From assembly GCA_016709445.1 (NCBI GenBank), contig JADJMV010000004.1, forward strand, positions 62,001 through 126,000: a DNA stretch of 64,000 nt, given 5' to 3'. This stretch comes from Phycisphaerales bacterium. Its GTDB lineage: Bacteria > Planctomycetota > Phycisphaerae > Phycisphaerales > UBA1924. The notes beneath the pieces are model-generated. The model had not been told where the DNA came from and made no database searches. It saw nothing but the letters and a program-made list of their open reading frames with translations. Each line of letters begins with the position of its first letter. Position 1 is the stretch's first letter. A program made the position numbers and the translations under genes. Below, one piece after another: positions 47,923 to 55,406 of the stretch.

Positions 47923-48622
47923 CGGGGGCCTGGGGCTTGGGCTCGGCGAGTCGGGTCTGGGTCGGGGGCGTCTTCCCGACATCGATGCGGCGGCGTTGGG
48001 CGTCGACCAGCTCGAGGCCGGCGGCCCGGGCGATCGAGGCGAGCGCGACGCGGTCTTGGACATCCAGCTTTTTGCCGATGGCGTCGCGGTGGCGTTCGAC
48101 GGTGCGGTGGGAGCAGCCGAGGATCGAGCCGATTTCCTTCGCGCTGTGGCCGCACCCGATGAGGGCGAGGACTTCCAGCTCCCGCGAGGTGAGCACGTGG
48201 AGTTTCCCGAGATCGATGGTGTCGGATTCGACGACCCGGACGCCGCCGGGGAGGGCGTCGTCGGGTGTTTGCCCGGCGTGGACGATGGTGAGGATCCGGT
48301 GGACCACGCCGTCCTCCTCTTCGATGCCGCGGAGGGTCGCCTCGATCTGGCGACCGTGCATGATGGAGCGGATGACGACGGGCGGCCCGCCGGCCGCGAT
48401 CTCGCGGAGGATCCGGGCCCGCTGCTCAACCCAAGCGGGCGGGAACAGGTCGGCGAGGGTGCGCCCGCGCAGGTCGAGGGTCTCGTCGTTCTTGTAGAGC
48501 CTGGCAACCTCCCTGTTGTGGTAGAGCACGAGTTGGTCGATCGAGACGACGGCGATGCCGACGCCCGCGGCGGCGCCGAAGAGCGAGATCATGTCGGAGA
48601 TGTTGTCGGTATTGGGATCCAT
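47897..48622 (-). CDS. PAS-LuxR type transcriptional regulator
   Basis: 241-residue response regulator-like protein: an N-terminal PAS-type sensory domain (GVGIAVVSIDQLVLYHNREV, RILREIAAGGPPVVIRSIMH) and a C-terminal LuxR/GerE helix-turn-helix (LTSRELEVLALIGCGHSAKE, then SHRTVERHRDAIGKKLDVQD). The start at 48622 is preferred because AGGAG sits seven bases upstream; an alternative ATG at 48682 overlaps the upstream paralogue stop as ATGA. A proline-rich tail overlaps nrdR by 26 bases. Likely DNA-binding; the signal is unknown. Confidence 0.85.
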   Translation of the reverse strand: MDPNTDNISDMISLFGAAAGVGIAVVSIDQLVLYHNREVARLYKNDETLDLRGRTLADLFPPAWVEQRARILREIAAGGPPVVIRSIMHGRQIEATLRGIEEEDGVVHRILTIVHAGQTPDDALPGGVRVVESDTIDLGKLHVLTSRELEVLALIGCGHSAKEIGSILGCSHRTVERHRDAIGKKLDVQDRVALASIARAAGLELVDAQRRRIDVGKTPPTQTRLAEPKPQAPVRPTRPAD

Positions 48623-48678
48623 GTTTCGGCTCCTGGCCGTTTGCCGCTGAGACTGCGTAGTCTGGCGCGACTTCTCGC

Positions 48679-49419
48679 TCATTCACTCCACCGGGCCGCG
48701 CGACCGTCGCACCCGGGCGGACTTCCCCGCGGCCTGGCCTCGGCCACGCTCGCGGGCTTCATTCCAGGCTCCGCAAGGCCGCCGACGCGCTTTGCGTGGG
48801 CATCGCGGAGTTCGAGTCCCGCGGAGTGCGCGATGCAGGCGAGCTGCACCCGGTCGCTTTTGCCGGGCGTTCTTGCCATCGAGCCCCGGTGTCGCTTGAC
48901 GGAGCGGTGTGAGCAGCCGCGGGGATCCCCCACCACTTTCGCCGACGTGCGCGGGCCGATGCGGGCCGGCACCGCGGGTTCTCTTGAGGTGCGTGCGGCG
49001 AGCGGACCGAAGTTCGCGATATCGCAGCGGATGGCCTCGTGGCCCTCGGGATTGAGGACTTCATCGGTGGCGTTCTCGCGGACAATCACGAGGATCCGCG
49101 TGTCGCGCTCCTCATCGGCGGGGATGCGGTGGTACTGCGCCTCGAGGCGCTTGCCTTCCCAGATGTAGCGGACGAGTAGGCGCTCGCCGGTCTCGGCGAC
49201 CCGACGCAGGGGCGCGATCTGCTCATCGGCCCACTCGCGCGGATCGCAATCTGCGAGATCGCGCCCGAGGTGCTCCTCGCCGCCGCCAGTGCCGTCAACG
49301 CGGAGGCCGGTCTGGTTCGCGTAGAGGATTGTGCCTTCGGGAGACCTGACAACTACGGCGATCCCGGGCAGGGCGGCGAATCGATTCAAGACTCCCACCG
49401 ACGGCCCAAGTGCCGACAT
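48679..49419 (-). CDS. PAS-LuxR paralogue with degenerate DNA-binding domain
   Basis: 246-residue paralogue of the downstream gene, with a similar PAS domain (FAALPGIAVVVRSPEGTILY, LVRYIWEGKRLEAQYHRIPA) and an ungapped alignable C-terminal region ending DRVQLACIAHSAGLELRDA. In the LuxR part, however, the first two helices are degraded: where the neighbour has SRELEVLALIGCGHSAKE, this copy has SREPAVPARIGPRTSAKV, with prolines inside helix positions. The recognition-helix core SHRSVKRHR is kept. It has probably lost sequence-specific DNA binding or become a partner of its neighbour. AGGGGG precedes the ATG at 49419. Confidence 0.75.
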   Translation of the reverse strand: MSALGPSVGVLNRFAALPGIAVVVRSPEGTILYANQTGLRVDGTGGGEEHLGRDLADCDPREWADEQIAPLRRVAETGERLLVRYIWEGKRLEAQYHRIPADEERDTRILVIVRENATDEVLNPEGHEAIRCDIANFGPLAARTSREPAVPARIGPRTSAKVVGDPRGCSHRSVKRHRGSMARTPGKSDRVQLACIAHSAGLELRDAHAKRVGGLAEPGMKPASVAEARPRGSPPGCDGRAARWSE

Positions 49420-49446
49420 CGGTCACCCCCTGCAGCGCAGCCCCGG

Positions 49447-49477
49447 TTGACCTCCCTCCATCGGTCCCGGCTACACT
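49447..49477 (+). promoter_or_regulatory. Candidate scoA promoter
   Basis: TTGACC (49447-49452) and TACACT (49472-49477), separated by 19 bases, are the only promoter-like pair upstream of scoA. Just after the -10 a short inverted repeat, GGTAGTCTACC, precedes the AGAGGAG ribosome-binding site. The spacing is long, so the assignment is weak. Confidence 0.35.
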
Positions 49478-49508
49478 TATGTGGTAGTCTACCCAGAGGA
49501 GCTGCGCT

Positions 49509-50270
49509 ATGCCAAACAAAACTCTGGACTCCGCGGCCTCAGCGCTCGCCGATCTCAAGGATCGCGGGATCCTCTTTGACGGATGCACCGTCATGGTGGG
49601 TGGCTTTGGGTTGTGCGGAATTCCGGAGCAACTTATCCTTGCGCTGCGCGACACCAAGGTGCGTGGGATTACCTGTATTTCGAACAACGCCGGCGTGGAC
49701 GACTGGGGACTCGGGCTGCTCCTTCAGACGCGCCAGATCAAGAAGATGATCTCGAGCTATGTGGGGGAGAACGCAACATTCGAGCGGCAGTTCATCGATG
49801 GTGAACTCGAGGTGGAGTTCAATCCGCAAGGCACGCTTGCCGAACGCATCCGCGCGGGGGGCGCGGGGATCCCCGCATTCTTTACCGCGACCGGCGCGGG
49901 GACGCTGATCGCCGAGGGCAAGGAGACGCGCCGCATGCGCCCGCCTCGCCACAAGGCCGGGATCAACGCGTCGAATGCCAACACCGGCGAGCGCGAGTTT
50001 GTCCTGGAGACGGGGCTCTACGCCGACCTTTCGCTCGTGAAGGCGTGGAAGGCCGACGAGTTTGGCAACCTGGTGTATCGCAAAACGGCGCGGAACTTCA
50101 ACCCGATGATGGCGACGGCGGCGGCGTTCGTGGTGGCCGAGGTCGAGGAAATCGTCCCCACGGGGAGCCTCGACCCCGACCAGATCCACACGCCCGGCAA
50201 CTTCGTGGACCGCGTCGTGTGCACGCGCAGCGAGAAGCGGATCGAGCAGCGGACAACACGGCAGGGGTGA
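49509..50270 (+). CDS. scoA: 3-oxoacid CoA-transferase subunit A
   Basis: Alpha subunit of succinyl-CoA:3-ketoacid (SCOT-type) CoA-transferase, which activates acetoacetate or another 3-oxoacid with succinyl-CoA. 253 residues with VMVGGFGLCGIPEQLILALR, ISNNAGVDDWGLGLLLQTRQ, FNPQGTLAERIRAGGAGIPA and GLYADLSLVKAWKADEFGNL. The catalytic Glu is on the B subunit, whose gene is at 58370-59032, unusually 8 kb away on the same strand. AGAGGAG is well spaced before the ATG. It heads a tight four-gene run with two small membrane proteins and a HAD enzyme (gaps of 4, 3 and 8 bases). Confidence 0.95.
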   Translation: MPNKTLDSAASALADLKDRGILFDGCTVMVGGFGLCGIPEQLILALRDTKVRGITCISNNAGVDDWGLGLLLQTRQIKKMISSYVGENATFERQFIDGELEVEFNPQGTLAERIRAGGAGIPAFFTATGAGTLIAEGKETRRMRPPRHKAGINASNANTGEREFVLETGLYADLSLVKAWKADEFGNLVYRKTARNFNPMMATAAAFVVAEVEEIVPTGSLDPDQIHTPGNFVDRVVCTRSEKRIEQRTTRQG

Positions 50271-50274
50271 GCGC

Positions 50275-50622
50275 ATGAGCGACAACGAACCTCCTCGACG
50301 CGGGCCTCTCACTCGCCTGCACGGGATGGTGTCGGAGTACCTCGCGGTGCGTCCCGCGTCGGCGCTGGCGACCGATGCGATCGTGCTCATGGTTCTGGCC
50401 GTCGCGGCCGAGCACGTGTGGTCGGCGGTGTTCGACGCGATACCCCCGGAGGTGCGGGTGCGCGGGTCGGCGTCGCTCCTCGCGGCGCTGGTTCGACCCG
50501 TCGGGTTGGCGCGCGCCGTCTCGGCGCTGCTGCAGGCGTTGGCGTGGATGTTGGGGGGCTGGGCCGGCGTGCGTCTGCTCGCGGGGAGCCTGTCGGGCGC
50601 GCGCGGCGCGGGGGGGCGGTGA
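50275..50622 (+). CDS. Small membrane protein, unknown function
   Basis: 115 residues with two hydrophobic segments (TDAIVLMVLAVAAEHVW and LLQALAWMLGGWAGVRLLAG). No family is recognised. It starts four bases after scoA and is followed after three bases by another small membrane protein, so it is clearly within the same operon. Composition matches neighbouring genes, which supports it being real. Confidence 0.65.
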   Translation: MSDNEPPRRGPLTRLHGMVSEYLAVRPASALATDAIVLMVLAVAAEHVWSAVFDAIPPEVRVRGSASLLAALVRPVGLARAVSALLQALAWMLGGWAGVRLLAGSLSGARGAGGR

Positions 50623-50625
50623 GCG

Positions 50626-50967
50626 ATGCGGCTGGCCCTGGGACTGTTCCTGATGCTGGCGGGTGCGGGGATCATGCTCTTCGGCATCGTGCAGGCGCTG
50701 CTGCAGCTCTCGAGTCTGTACCAGGGGGCGATCGACCACCCGCTGGATCAACCGGAGGGCGCGGAGATGGCGATCCGCGCGGGGATGCTCCACTGGGTGG
50801 GGATCGGGGCCATCGGCGTCGTGCCCTTCCTGATCGGGCTGGTGCTCTTCAGGGGTGAGGTGGCGAGGCGGTTGCGTCGGCGCCTGCAGCGTTCGGCCTC
50901 GATGCCGACCAGGAGGGGCGGGCACGACCTCTCGCACGATGTGCCCCGCGACGCCTCAGGGAGGTAG
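50626..50967 (+). CDS. Small membrane protein, unknown function
   Basis: 113 residues with two transmembrane helices (LALGLFLMLAGAGIMLFGIV and WVGIGAIGVVPFLIGLVLF) and a basic, disordered C-terminal tail. No family is recognised. It is three bases behind the previous small membrane gene and eight bases before the HAD gene, so it is part of the scoA operon. The pairing of two small membrane proteins suggests a complex, but this is only positional. Confidence 0.65.
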   Translation: MRLALGLFLMLAGAGIMLFGIVQALLQLSSLYQGAIDHPLDQPEGAEMAIRAGMLHWVGIGAIGVVPFLIGLVLFRGEVARRLRRRLQRSASMPTRRGGHDLSHDVPRDASGR

Positions 50968-50975
50968 CGCTGCCC

Positions 50976-51692
50976 ATGCTCGACCCCGACCGCTACGCCG
51001 TGCTCACCTTCGACTGCTACGGCACGCTCATCGACTGGGAACGGGGCATTCTCGACGCCCTCCACCGGCTGATCGCTCGCCACGGCGCGGCCTCTCCGGG
51101 CGACGAGGAACTGCTCGCGCTGCACGCCCGGCTCGAGCCCGCCGCGCAGGCGGGGGAGTACCGCACGTATCGGGAGGTGCTCGGTATGGTGGCGCGCGGG
51201 GTCGGTGAGGCGATGGGCTTCACCCCGACGCCGGAAGAGGCTTGCGCATTCGCCGACTCCGTGGGAGACTGGCCCGCGTTCCGGGACACGCCGCGGGCCC
51301 TGGCGCGCCTCGCCGAGCGATACGATCTGGCGATCCTCTCCAACATCGACCGCGATCTCTTCGAGCGGACGAGGCCAAGCCTGATCGGGGGCCGGGGTTT
51401 CGACTTCGCGGCCGTGATCACGGCGGAGGACACGCGGAGCTACAAGCCCGCGATAGGGCACTTCTGGCGGGCGATGCAGACGCTCGGCGTGCCCGGGGCG
51501 CGGATCCTCCATGTGGCGCAGAGCCTCTACCACGACATCGTGCCGGCGCAGTCGCTGGGGATCTCGACGGTGTGGGTCAATCGGCGTACCGGGAGAATCG
51601 GGAGCGGGGCAACTCCACCGGCCGCGACCCCGGTCGAGCCGGATCTCGAGGTCGCCGACCTGTCGAGCCTCGCGGCGTTTCTCGGCTGTTGA
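50976..51692 (+). CDS. HAD superfamily hydrolase, haloacid dehalogenase type II-like
   Basis: 238-residue HAD enzyme: motif I LTFDCYGTLIDWERGI (nucleophile Asp), motif II AILSN, motif III SYKPAIGHF (Lys) and motif IV HVAQSLYHDIVPAQ (acidic pair less clear). The cap between motifs I and II is helical and of the (S)-2-haloacid dehalogenase size. It could be a dehalogenase or a phosphatase; the type II dehalogenase label is from the motif spacing. It is the last gene of the scoA operon; a stem-loop lies downstream. Confidence 0.85.
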   Translation: MLDPDRYAVLTFDCYGTLIDWERGILDALHRLIARHGAASPGDEELLALHARLEPAAQAGEYRTYREVLGMVARGVGEAMGFTPTPEEACAFADSVGDWPAFRDTPRALARLAERYDLAILSNIDRDLFERTRPSLIGGRGFDFAAVITAEDTRSYKPAIGHFWRAMQTLGVPGARILHVAQSLYHDIVPAQSLGISTVWVNRRTGRIGSGATPPAATPVEPDLEVADLSSLAAFLGC

Positions 51693-51725
51693 CCGGGGCC
51701 GATGTTCCGGCTCGAACCAATGAGA

Positions 51726-51761
51726 AGGCCGGCGACCGCCACGGTGGCGATCGTCCGGCCT
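51726..51761. terminator. Large stem-loop between convergent genes
   Basis: AGGCCGG (51726-51732) pairs with CCGGCCT (51755-51761), and the inner arms also pair with one bulge and one mismatch, giving a long GC-rich hairpin between the HAD gene (plus) and the PEP-CTERM-like gene (minus). No T run follows directly, so termination is plausible but not certain. Confidence 0.5.
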
Positions 51762-51787
51762 GGAGGGGCGGGTTGCGACTCGAGCGC

Positions 51788-52468
51788 TTAGCGGCGGCGG
51801 CGCCGGGCAACGAGTCCGGCGAGGCCGAGCAGTGCGGCGGCGCTCGGGGCGGGGGCGAGCGTCACGTTGTCGACCAGGCCGCGGATGGTCGTGTAGTCGC
51901 CGTTGAGGGTCGAGTAGATCCGCATCGAATCGAAGGCGGGGGCGGCCACATCGAGGTGGATGCCGGCGGGGTTGTCGCGCCCGCCGCCGTTGGCGACGAC
52001 GAAGGAGGAGCTGTCAACGACCTGGCCCGCGAGGAGAGCCTCGAGGGTGACGGTGATGCCGCCCCAGGGGCCGTTCTCGTAGTAGATGAGGTCGAGGCCG
52101 CCGGAGGTGAAGGAGCCGGGGGCGGACATCGAGGCGGTGGCGAGCGGCCCGATCGTGACGTTGTCGCCGCCGATGAAGGACTTGCCGAAGGTGAGGGTGT
52201 TGGGGAAGGAGACGAACTGGGGGAAGTCGTTCCAGACGACGGTGGACTGCTCGATGATGAGGTCGGTGCCGAGTTCCTCGGGGTCGAAGGGCTGACCATC
52301 CGGATAGAAGCCGTTGACGTTGTTGGCGTCGAAGAAGGTGATGCCGCCGGAGGTATAGGTCTGGCCGAGGAAGCCCTCGGTCTCGCCGTCGAAATCAGCG
52401 GTGAACTGCGCGAGCGCCGGTGCTCCGCACGCCGCGACGAGGGCGGCCATGGTGATCAGCTTGGACAT
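51788..52468 (-). CDS. Exported protein with PEP-CTERM-like sorting tail
   Basis: 226-residue secreted protein: a signal peptide (MAALVAACGAPALAQ), a beta-sandwich-like domain (SMSAPGSFTSGGLDLIYYEN, RIYSTLNGDYTTIRGLVDNV) of unknown function, and the C-terminal APAPSAAALLGLAGLVARRRRR, a hydrophobic helix with Arg run like PEP-CTERM signals. AAGGAG sits seven bases before the ATG at 52468, chosen over an open extension that has no ribosome-binding site. It lies 66 bases behind the dockerin-tailed HAF protein on the same strand. Its tail type is shared with the protein at 18211-18852. Confidence 0.78.
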   Translation of the reverse strand: MSKLITMAALVAACGAPALAQFTADFDGETEGFLGQTYTSGGITFFDANNVNGFYPDGQPFDPEELGTDLIIEQSTVVWNDFPQFVSFPNTLTFGKSFIGGDNVTIGPLATASMSAPGSFTSGGLDLIYYENGPWGGITVTLEALLAGQVVDSSSFVVANGGGRDNPAGIHLDVAAPAFDSMRIYSTLNGDYTTIRGLVDNVTLAPAPSAAALLGLAGLVARRRRR

Positions 52469-52534
52469 CGATACTCTCCTTCCACTAGCGGTGAGGACAA
52501 TCAGGGGTGCCCGGAACCCGGTGAGGTCACGCAC

Positions 52535-53743
52535 TCACCGGCATCCGGCCCAGTCGTTTCCGAAGGCGATCACGTCGCGGGTGTCAACGACCCCGTCGGC
52601 GTTCCAGTCGGCGCCCTTGTCCTTGGCGGCCCAGAGATTGAGGAAGGCGAGGTAGTCCACGGTATTGACGACGCCGTCGCCATTGAGGTCGGCGGCGCAG
52701 GGCGTGGGGATGACGCCGGAGAAGACGAACGCGCGGACGTCGCCCCCGGTGGTCAAACCGTAGCCGACGATATCGCCCGCGTTGTTGATGCCCTCGGCGC
52801 TCATGAGCACAGTCCAGTCGGTCTGGCCGGCGTCGAGGAAATCGTTGAGGTCGTGCAGCACGCCGTCGAAGTAGACGAACGCGCGGGGCTGGAGCAGGAA
52901 GTCGTTGTCCCAGGCCGAGCCCACGACCACGCCGTCATCGTTGACGTCGTAGGCCTCGCTGTTCTCGAGGTTCGGGAGGGTGCCGAGCGAGAAGACTGGG
53001 TTGTTCTTGTCGAGGGTGAAAATCGCGGCGTTCCAGGGGCCCCGTCCGTCGTTGGCGAAGCCGACGATGGTGCCTCCCTCGTTGATGGCGGTCGCGATGC
53101 TGAAGGTGTAGCCGGGGGGCGCGATGTCGAGTGCCGAATACCCACCCTTGCCGTCGGGCACGCCCATCATCGCCCGGTCAGGGTCGCCGAAGAAGAAGCC
53201 ATGGCCAACCGTCACGCCGGACTCGTTGACGCCCTTGTTGGCGCCGCCGTTGAAGCCGTCGACCGTGCCGGCCTTCATCCCGGTGCCGGGGCCGTTCCAC
53301 ACGAACCCGGAGGCGAAGCCGCCGGTCAGCGAGGCCTGCCCGACGACGAGCCCGCCATCGGAGATGTCCCACGCGACAGAACTCCCGGCGGCGTTCATGT
53401 CGGCGCCCAAATCGAGCCAGGAGCCGTTCTCCCAGAGCAGCGCGGTGCGGACGAGGCCGGAGTCGCTCCACCCGACCACCTGACCCGAGGCGTTGATGGC
53501 CCACGCGGCCGAGTTGCCTTCGATCCCACCGAGGTCGGTGGGCTGGCCACCCGTCCACTGCACGGCGTGAGAGATCTCATCGCCGGTCAGGTACGCCTCC
53601 CCCACCACCACGCCGGACTCGTTGATGTCGTACGCGAAGGCTCCCCAGCCGCCGAGGCCGGGGAGCATCTCGATGCCGCCGGCGTGCGCCGCCGCGCCCG
53701 CCGCCAGGATCACCCCCAAGGTTGTCATTGCTGCCATCCGCAT
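52535..53743 (-). CDS. Secreted HAF-repeat protein with dockerin-like tail
   Basis: 402-residue exported protein. A signal peptide (MTTLGVILAAGAAAHAG) precedes about seven HAF-type extracellular repeats (YDINESGVVVGEAYL, WDISDGGLVVGQASL, YDVNDDGVVVGSAWD), each with an Asn-x-Gly-x-Val-Val-Gly core. The C-terminal ~50 residues are two EF-hand-like calcium loops, AADLNGDGVVNTVDYLAFLN and DWNADGVVDTRDVIAFGNDW, plus flanking Cys, the dockerin-like module abundant in Phycisphaerae. Function unknown; probably surface- or sheath-attached. A promoter with two overlapping palindromes lies about 70 bases upstream (53811-53852). Confidence 0.85.
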   Translation of the reverse strand: MRMAAMTTLGVILAAGAAAHAGGIEMLPGLGGWGAFAYDINESGVVVGEAYLTGDEISHAVQWTGGQPTDLGGIEGNSAAWAINASGQVVGWSDSGLVRTALLWENGSWLDLGADMNAAGSSVAWDISDGGLVVGQASLTGGFASGFVWNGPGTGMKAGTVDGFNGGANKGVNESGVTVGHGFFFGDPDRAMMGVPDGKGGYSALDIAPPGYTFSIATAINEGGTIVGFANDGRGPWNAAIFTLDKNNPVFSLGTLPNLENSEAYDVNDDGVVVGSAWDNDFLLQPRAFVYFDGVLHDLNDFLDAGQTDWTVLMSAEGINNAGDIVGYGLTTGGDVRAFVFSGVIPTPCAADLNGDGVVNTVDYLAFLNLWAAKDKGADWNADGVVDTRDVIAFGNDWAGCR

Positions 53744-53810
53744 GAGCCATGCTCCCGTGCTGAGCCCCTGCTTTTGTCCAGATTCCTTCGCATTGGCCTG
53801 GACATGAAAT

Positions 53811-53852
53811 CTGTTCTGAGAATAATACTGAGAACAGTCTTGAGGTCAAGAC
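53811..53852 (-). promoter_or_regulatory. Promoter overlapped by two inverted repeats
   Basis: On the minus strand TTGACC (53849-53844), a 16-base spacer and TATTAT (53827-53822) point to the HAF/dockerin gene. GTCTTGA-N2-TCAAGAC (53837-53852) covers the -35, and CTGTTCT-N13-AGAACAG (53811-53837) encloses the -10. The two palindromes share one base. Such overlap is what a repressor operator looks like. CTGAGAA is also repeated directly at a 12-base period. Confidence 0.7.
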
Positions 53853-53971
53853 GACTTCGGGAACTTCTTGGAGATCCGTCTTCGGGATTGCGGGGGTTCG
53901 ATGCCGAACGAATCAGATGGCCATTTCGTGCGGGCCGATGGGGCGAGACACACGGCCCCAGGCCACTCTGG

Positions 53972-53977
53972 TATCGT
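53972..53977 (+). promoter_or_regulatory. Candidate -10 box for the gene at 53985
   Basis: TATCGT seven bases before the ATG at 53985, identical in sequence and almost in spacing to the box before the GH95 gene. It is the reason for preferring this start over the ATG at 53901. Confidence 0.3.
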
Positions 53978-53984
53978 CCGTGTC

Positions 53985-55235
53985 ATGCCTTCTGTCAGGG
54001 TTGCACCCCGCCGCTCGGTCGTTTCCCCGCTGTCCCAGGAAGAAAGGGAGCATGCGGTGCGGATTGCCGAGCGGCTCCGTGCCGATCTCGGTGGACTTCT
54101 CAGGGCGCTCCCAGAACAGGCCCAGGCGGCGAGCGGTCTGTCCAGGTACCTCGACGTCGTCCGCCCGACCTGCCAGCGGATCGTGCAGACCCTGGCCGAG
54201 CCCGCGGCGACGCCGGAGACGCTGGTCAGCCTGCCCGGCGTCCGCGGGCTCGAACAATTCCTCGAAGCCGTGCGGGGGCATGGTGTACCTCAGCAGGCCA
54301 TCGAGATCGCCGCGGCGGCGGTCCGACAGTTCGAGGCTTTTCTCGACCAGATCGGCGGGAGCCAAGCCAAGCTGGCGGCCCGGCTGACGACGAGCCGGGC
54401 GAGGCCGGAGGCCGGGAGTCTGGAAGCCGAGGCGGAGCGGGCGGGGCTATTTGAAGCGGCGGCGAGGGTGACGGGACGGCGGATCGACACAGCCGTCAGC
54501 TTGCATGTCTTCCAGCCGGCGGCCGACGATGACTCGATGCTCGAACGCATGCTCGCGCACGGCGTGATCGGCAGTCGGATCCGTCCGGGTGGTATGCCGA
54601 TGGTGCTTTGCTCGGGCAACACGCTCACGCTGGAGCAGCCGGATGGGCCGGCCCGCCTGCTGGACGACGCCCCCGCGGCGGGGAAAACGCAGTCGGCAAT
54701 CCTTGCCCCCTTCACAACTCGCCCGCTCCCGACGGTGACCAGCCGCGGGAGCAAGGGCAAGCTGGTGCAGGTGATCGACCCCGACTCGCTCTCCGGGGAG
54801 ATCGAGCTGGACATCATGCTCGGGGAGCGTTCCCGGCACCCGATGTATGACGAGTCGGGGGCCACCACGTTCGACGAGATTTGGACGCTGGTGAACGCCC
54901 CGACCCGGCAGCTGATCTTCGATGTGTACGTCGAGGAACGCCTGGAGCGGCGGTTCCGGCCGAGCGTCGACGCGCAGATGTGGTACCCCAACCTCTCGAG
55001 CCCCGGCGACGACCGGTGGATCACCCGATTCCCCAGCCAGCCTCGCCTGCAGTTGCTTGGGCGGGGAATCTCACAGGCCGCCTCACCCGCCTATTCGCGG
55101 CATGCCGCGCTGACGGCGTTCTTCTTCGAGCGGCTCGGGCTCGACCCGAACCGCTTTGTGGGATTTCGGAGCGAGGTGGCGTACCCAATCTGGCGCGCGG
55201 GCTACCGGATGGCGTTCGAAGCGGTCGAGGGGTGA
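53985..55235 (+). CDS. Conserved-looking hypothetical protein
   Basis: About 416 residues; no family recognised. The N-terminal half is helical and Arg/Glu/Ala-rich (SQEEREHAVRIAERLRADLG, IEIAAAAVRQFEAFLDQIG). The C-terminal half is mixed with well-ordered stretches (VIDPDSLSGEIELDIMLGER, MWYPNLSSPGDDRWITRFPS, GFRSEVAYPIWRAGYRMAFE). There is no signal peptide or membrane helix, so it is probably cytoplasmic. The open frame continues upstream to 53868 (TTG) and 53901 (ATG), but that stretch looks non-coding. It diverges from the HAF gene. Codon use resembles the neighbours. Confidence 0.65.
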   Translation: MPSVRVAPRRSVVSPLSQEEREHAVRIAERLRADLGGLLRALPEQAQAASGLSRYLDVVRPTCQRIVQTLAEPAATPETLVSLPGVRGLEQFLEAVRGHGVPQQAIEIAAAAVRQFEAFLDQIGGSQAKLAARLTTSRARPEAGSLEAEAERAGLFEAAARVTGRRIDTAVSLHVFQPAADDDSMLERMLAHGVIGSRIRPGGMPMVLCSGNTLTLEQPDGPARLLDDAPAAGKTQSAILAPFTTRPLPTVTSRGSKGKLVQVIDPDSLSGEIELDIMLGERSRHPMYDESGATTFDEIWTLVNAPTRQLIFDVYVEERLERRFRPSVDAQMWYPNLSSPGDDRWITRFPSQPRLQLLGRGISQAASPAYSRHAALTAFFFERLGLDPNRFVGFRSEVAYPIWRAGYRMAFEAVEG

Positions 55236-55406
55236 ATCCAGGGGTCCCTCGGACGCGCTCCGCGCCGAGGAGCATCGCGGCGCAGCACCGAGCAATGGTT
55301 GCGACGGAGGCGGGTCGGGCGGCGCTGGACTGGCTTCGCTGGGCGTCGCACGGAGCGTCCCCAACGCCACGGCACTGGGAGCCCGACCGGGCTGCGCGGC
55401 GGCGGC

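Noticed and set aside
53885..53915. tRNA T-arm-like GGGTTCGATGCC
   Set aside because: The flanking bases cannot form the 5-bp T stem and no acceptor or anticodon arms lie at the right distance.
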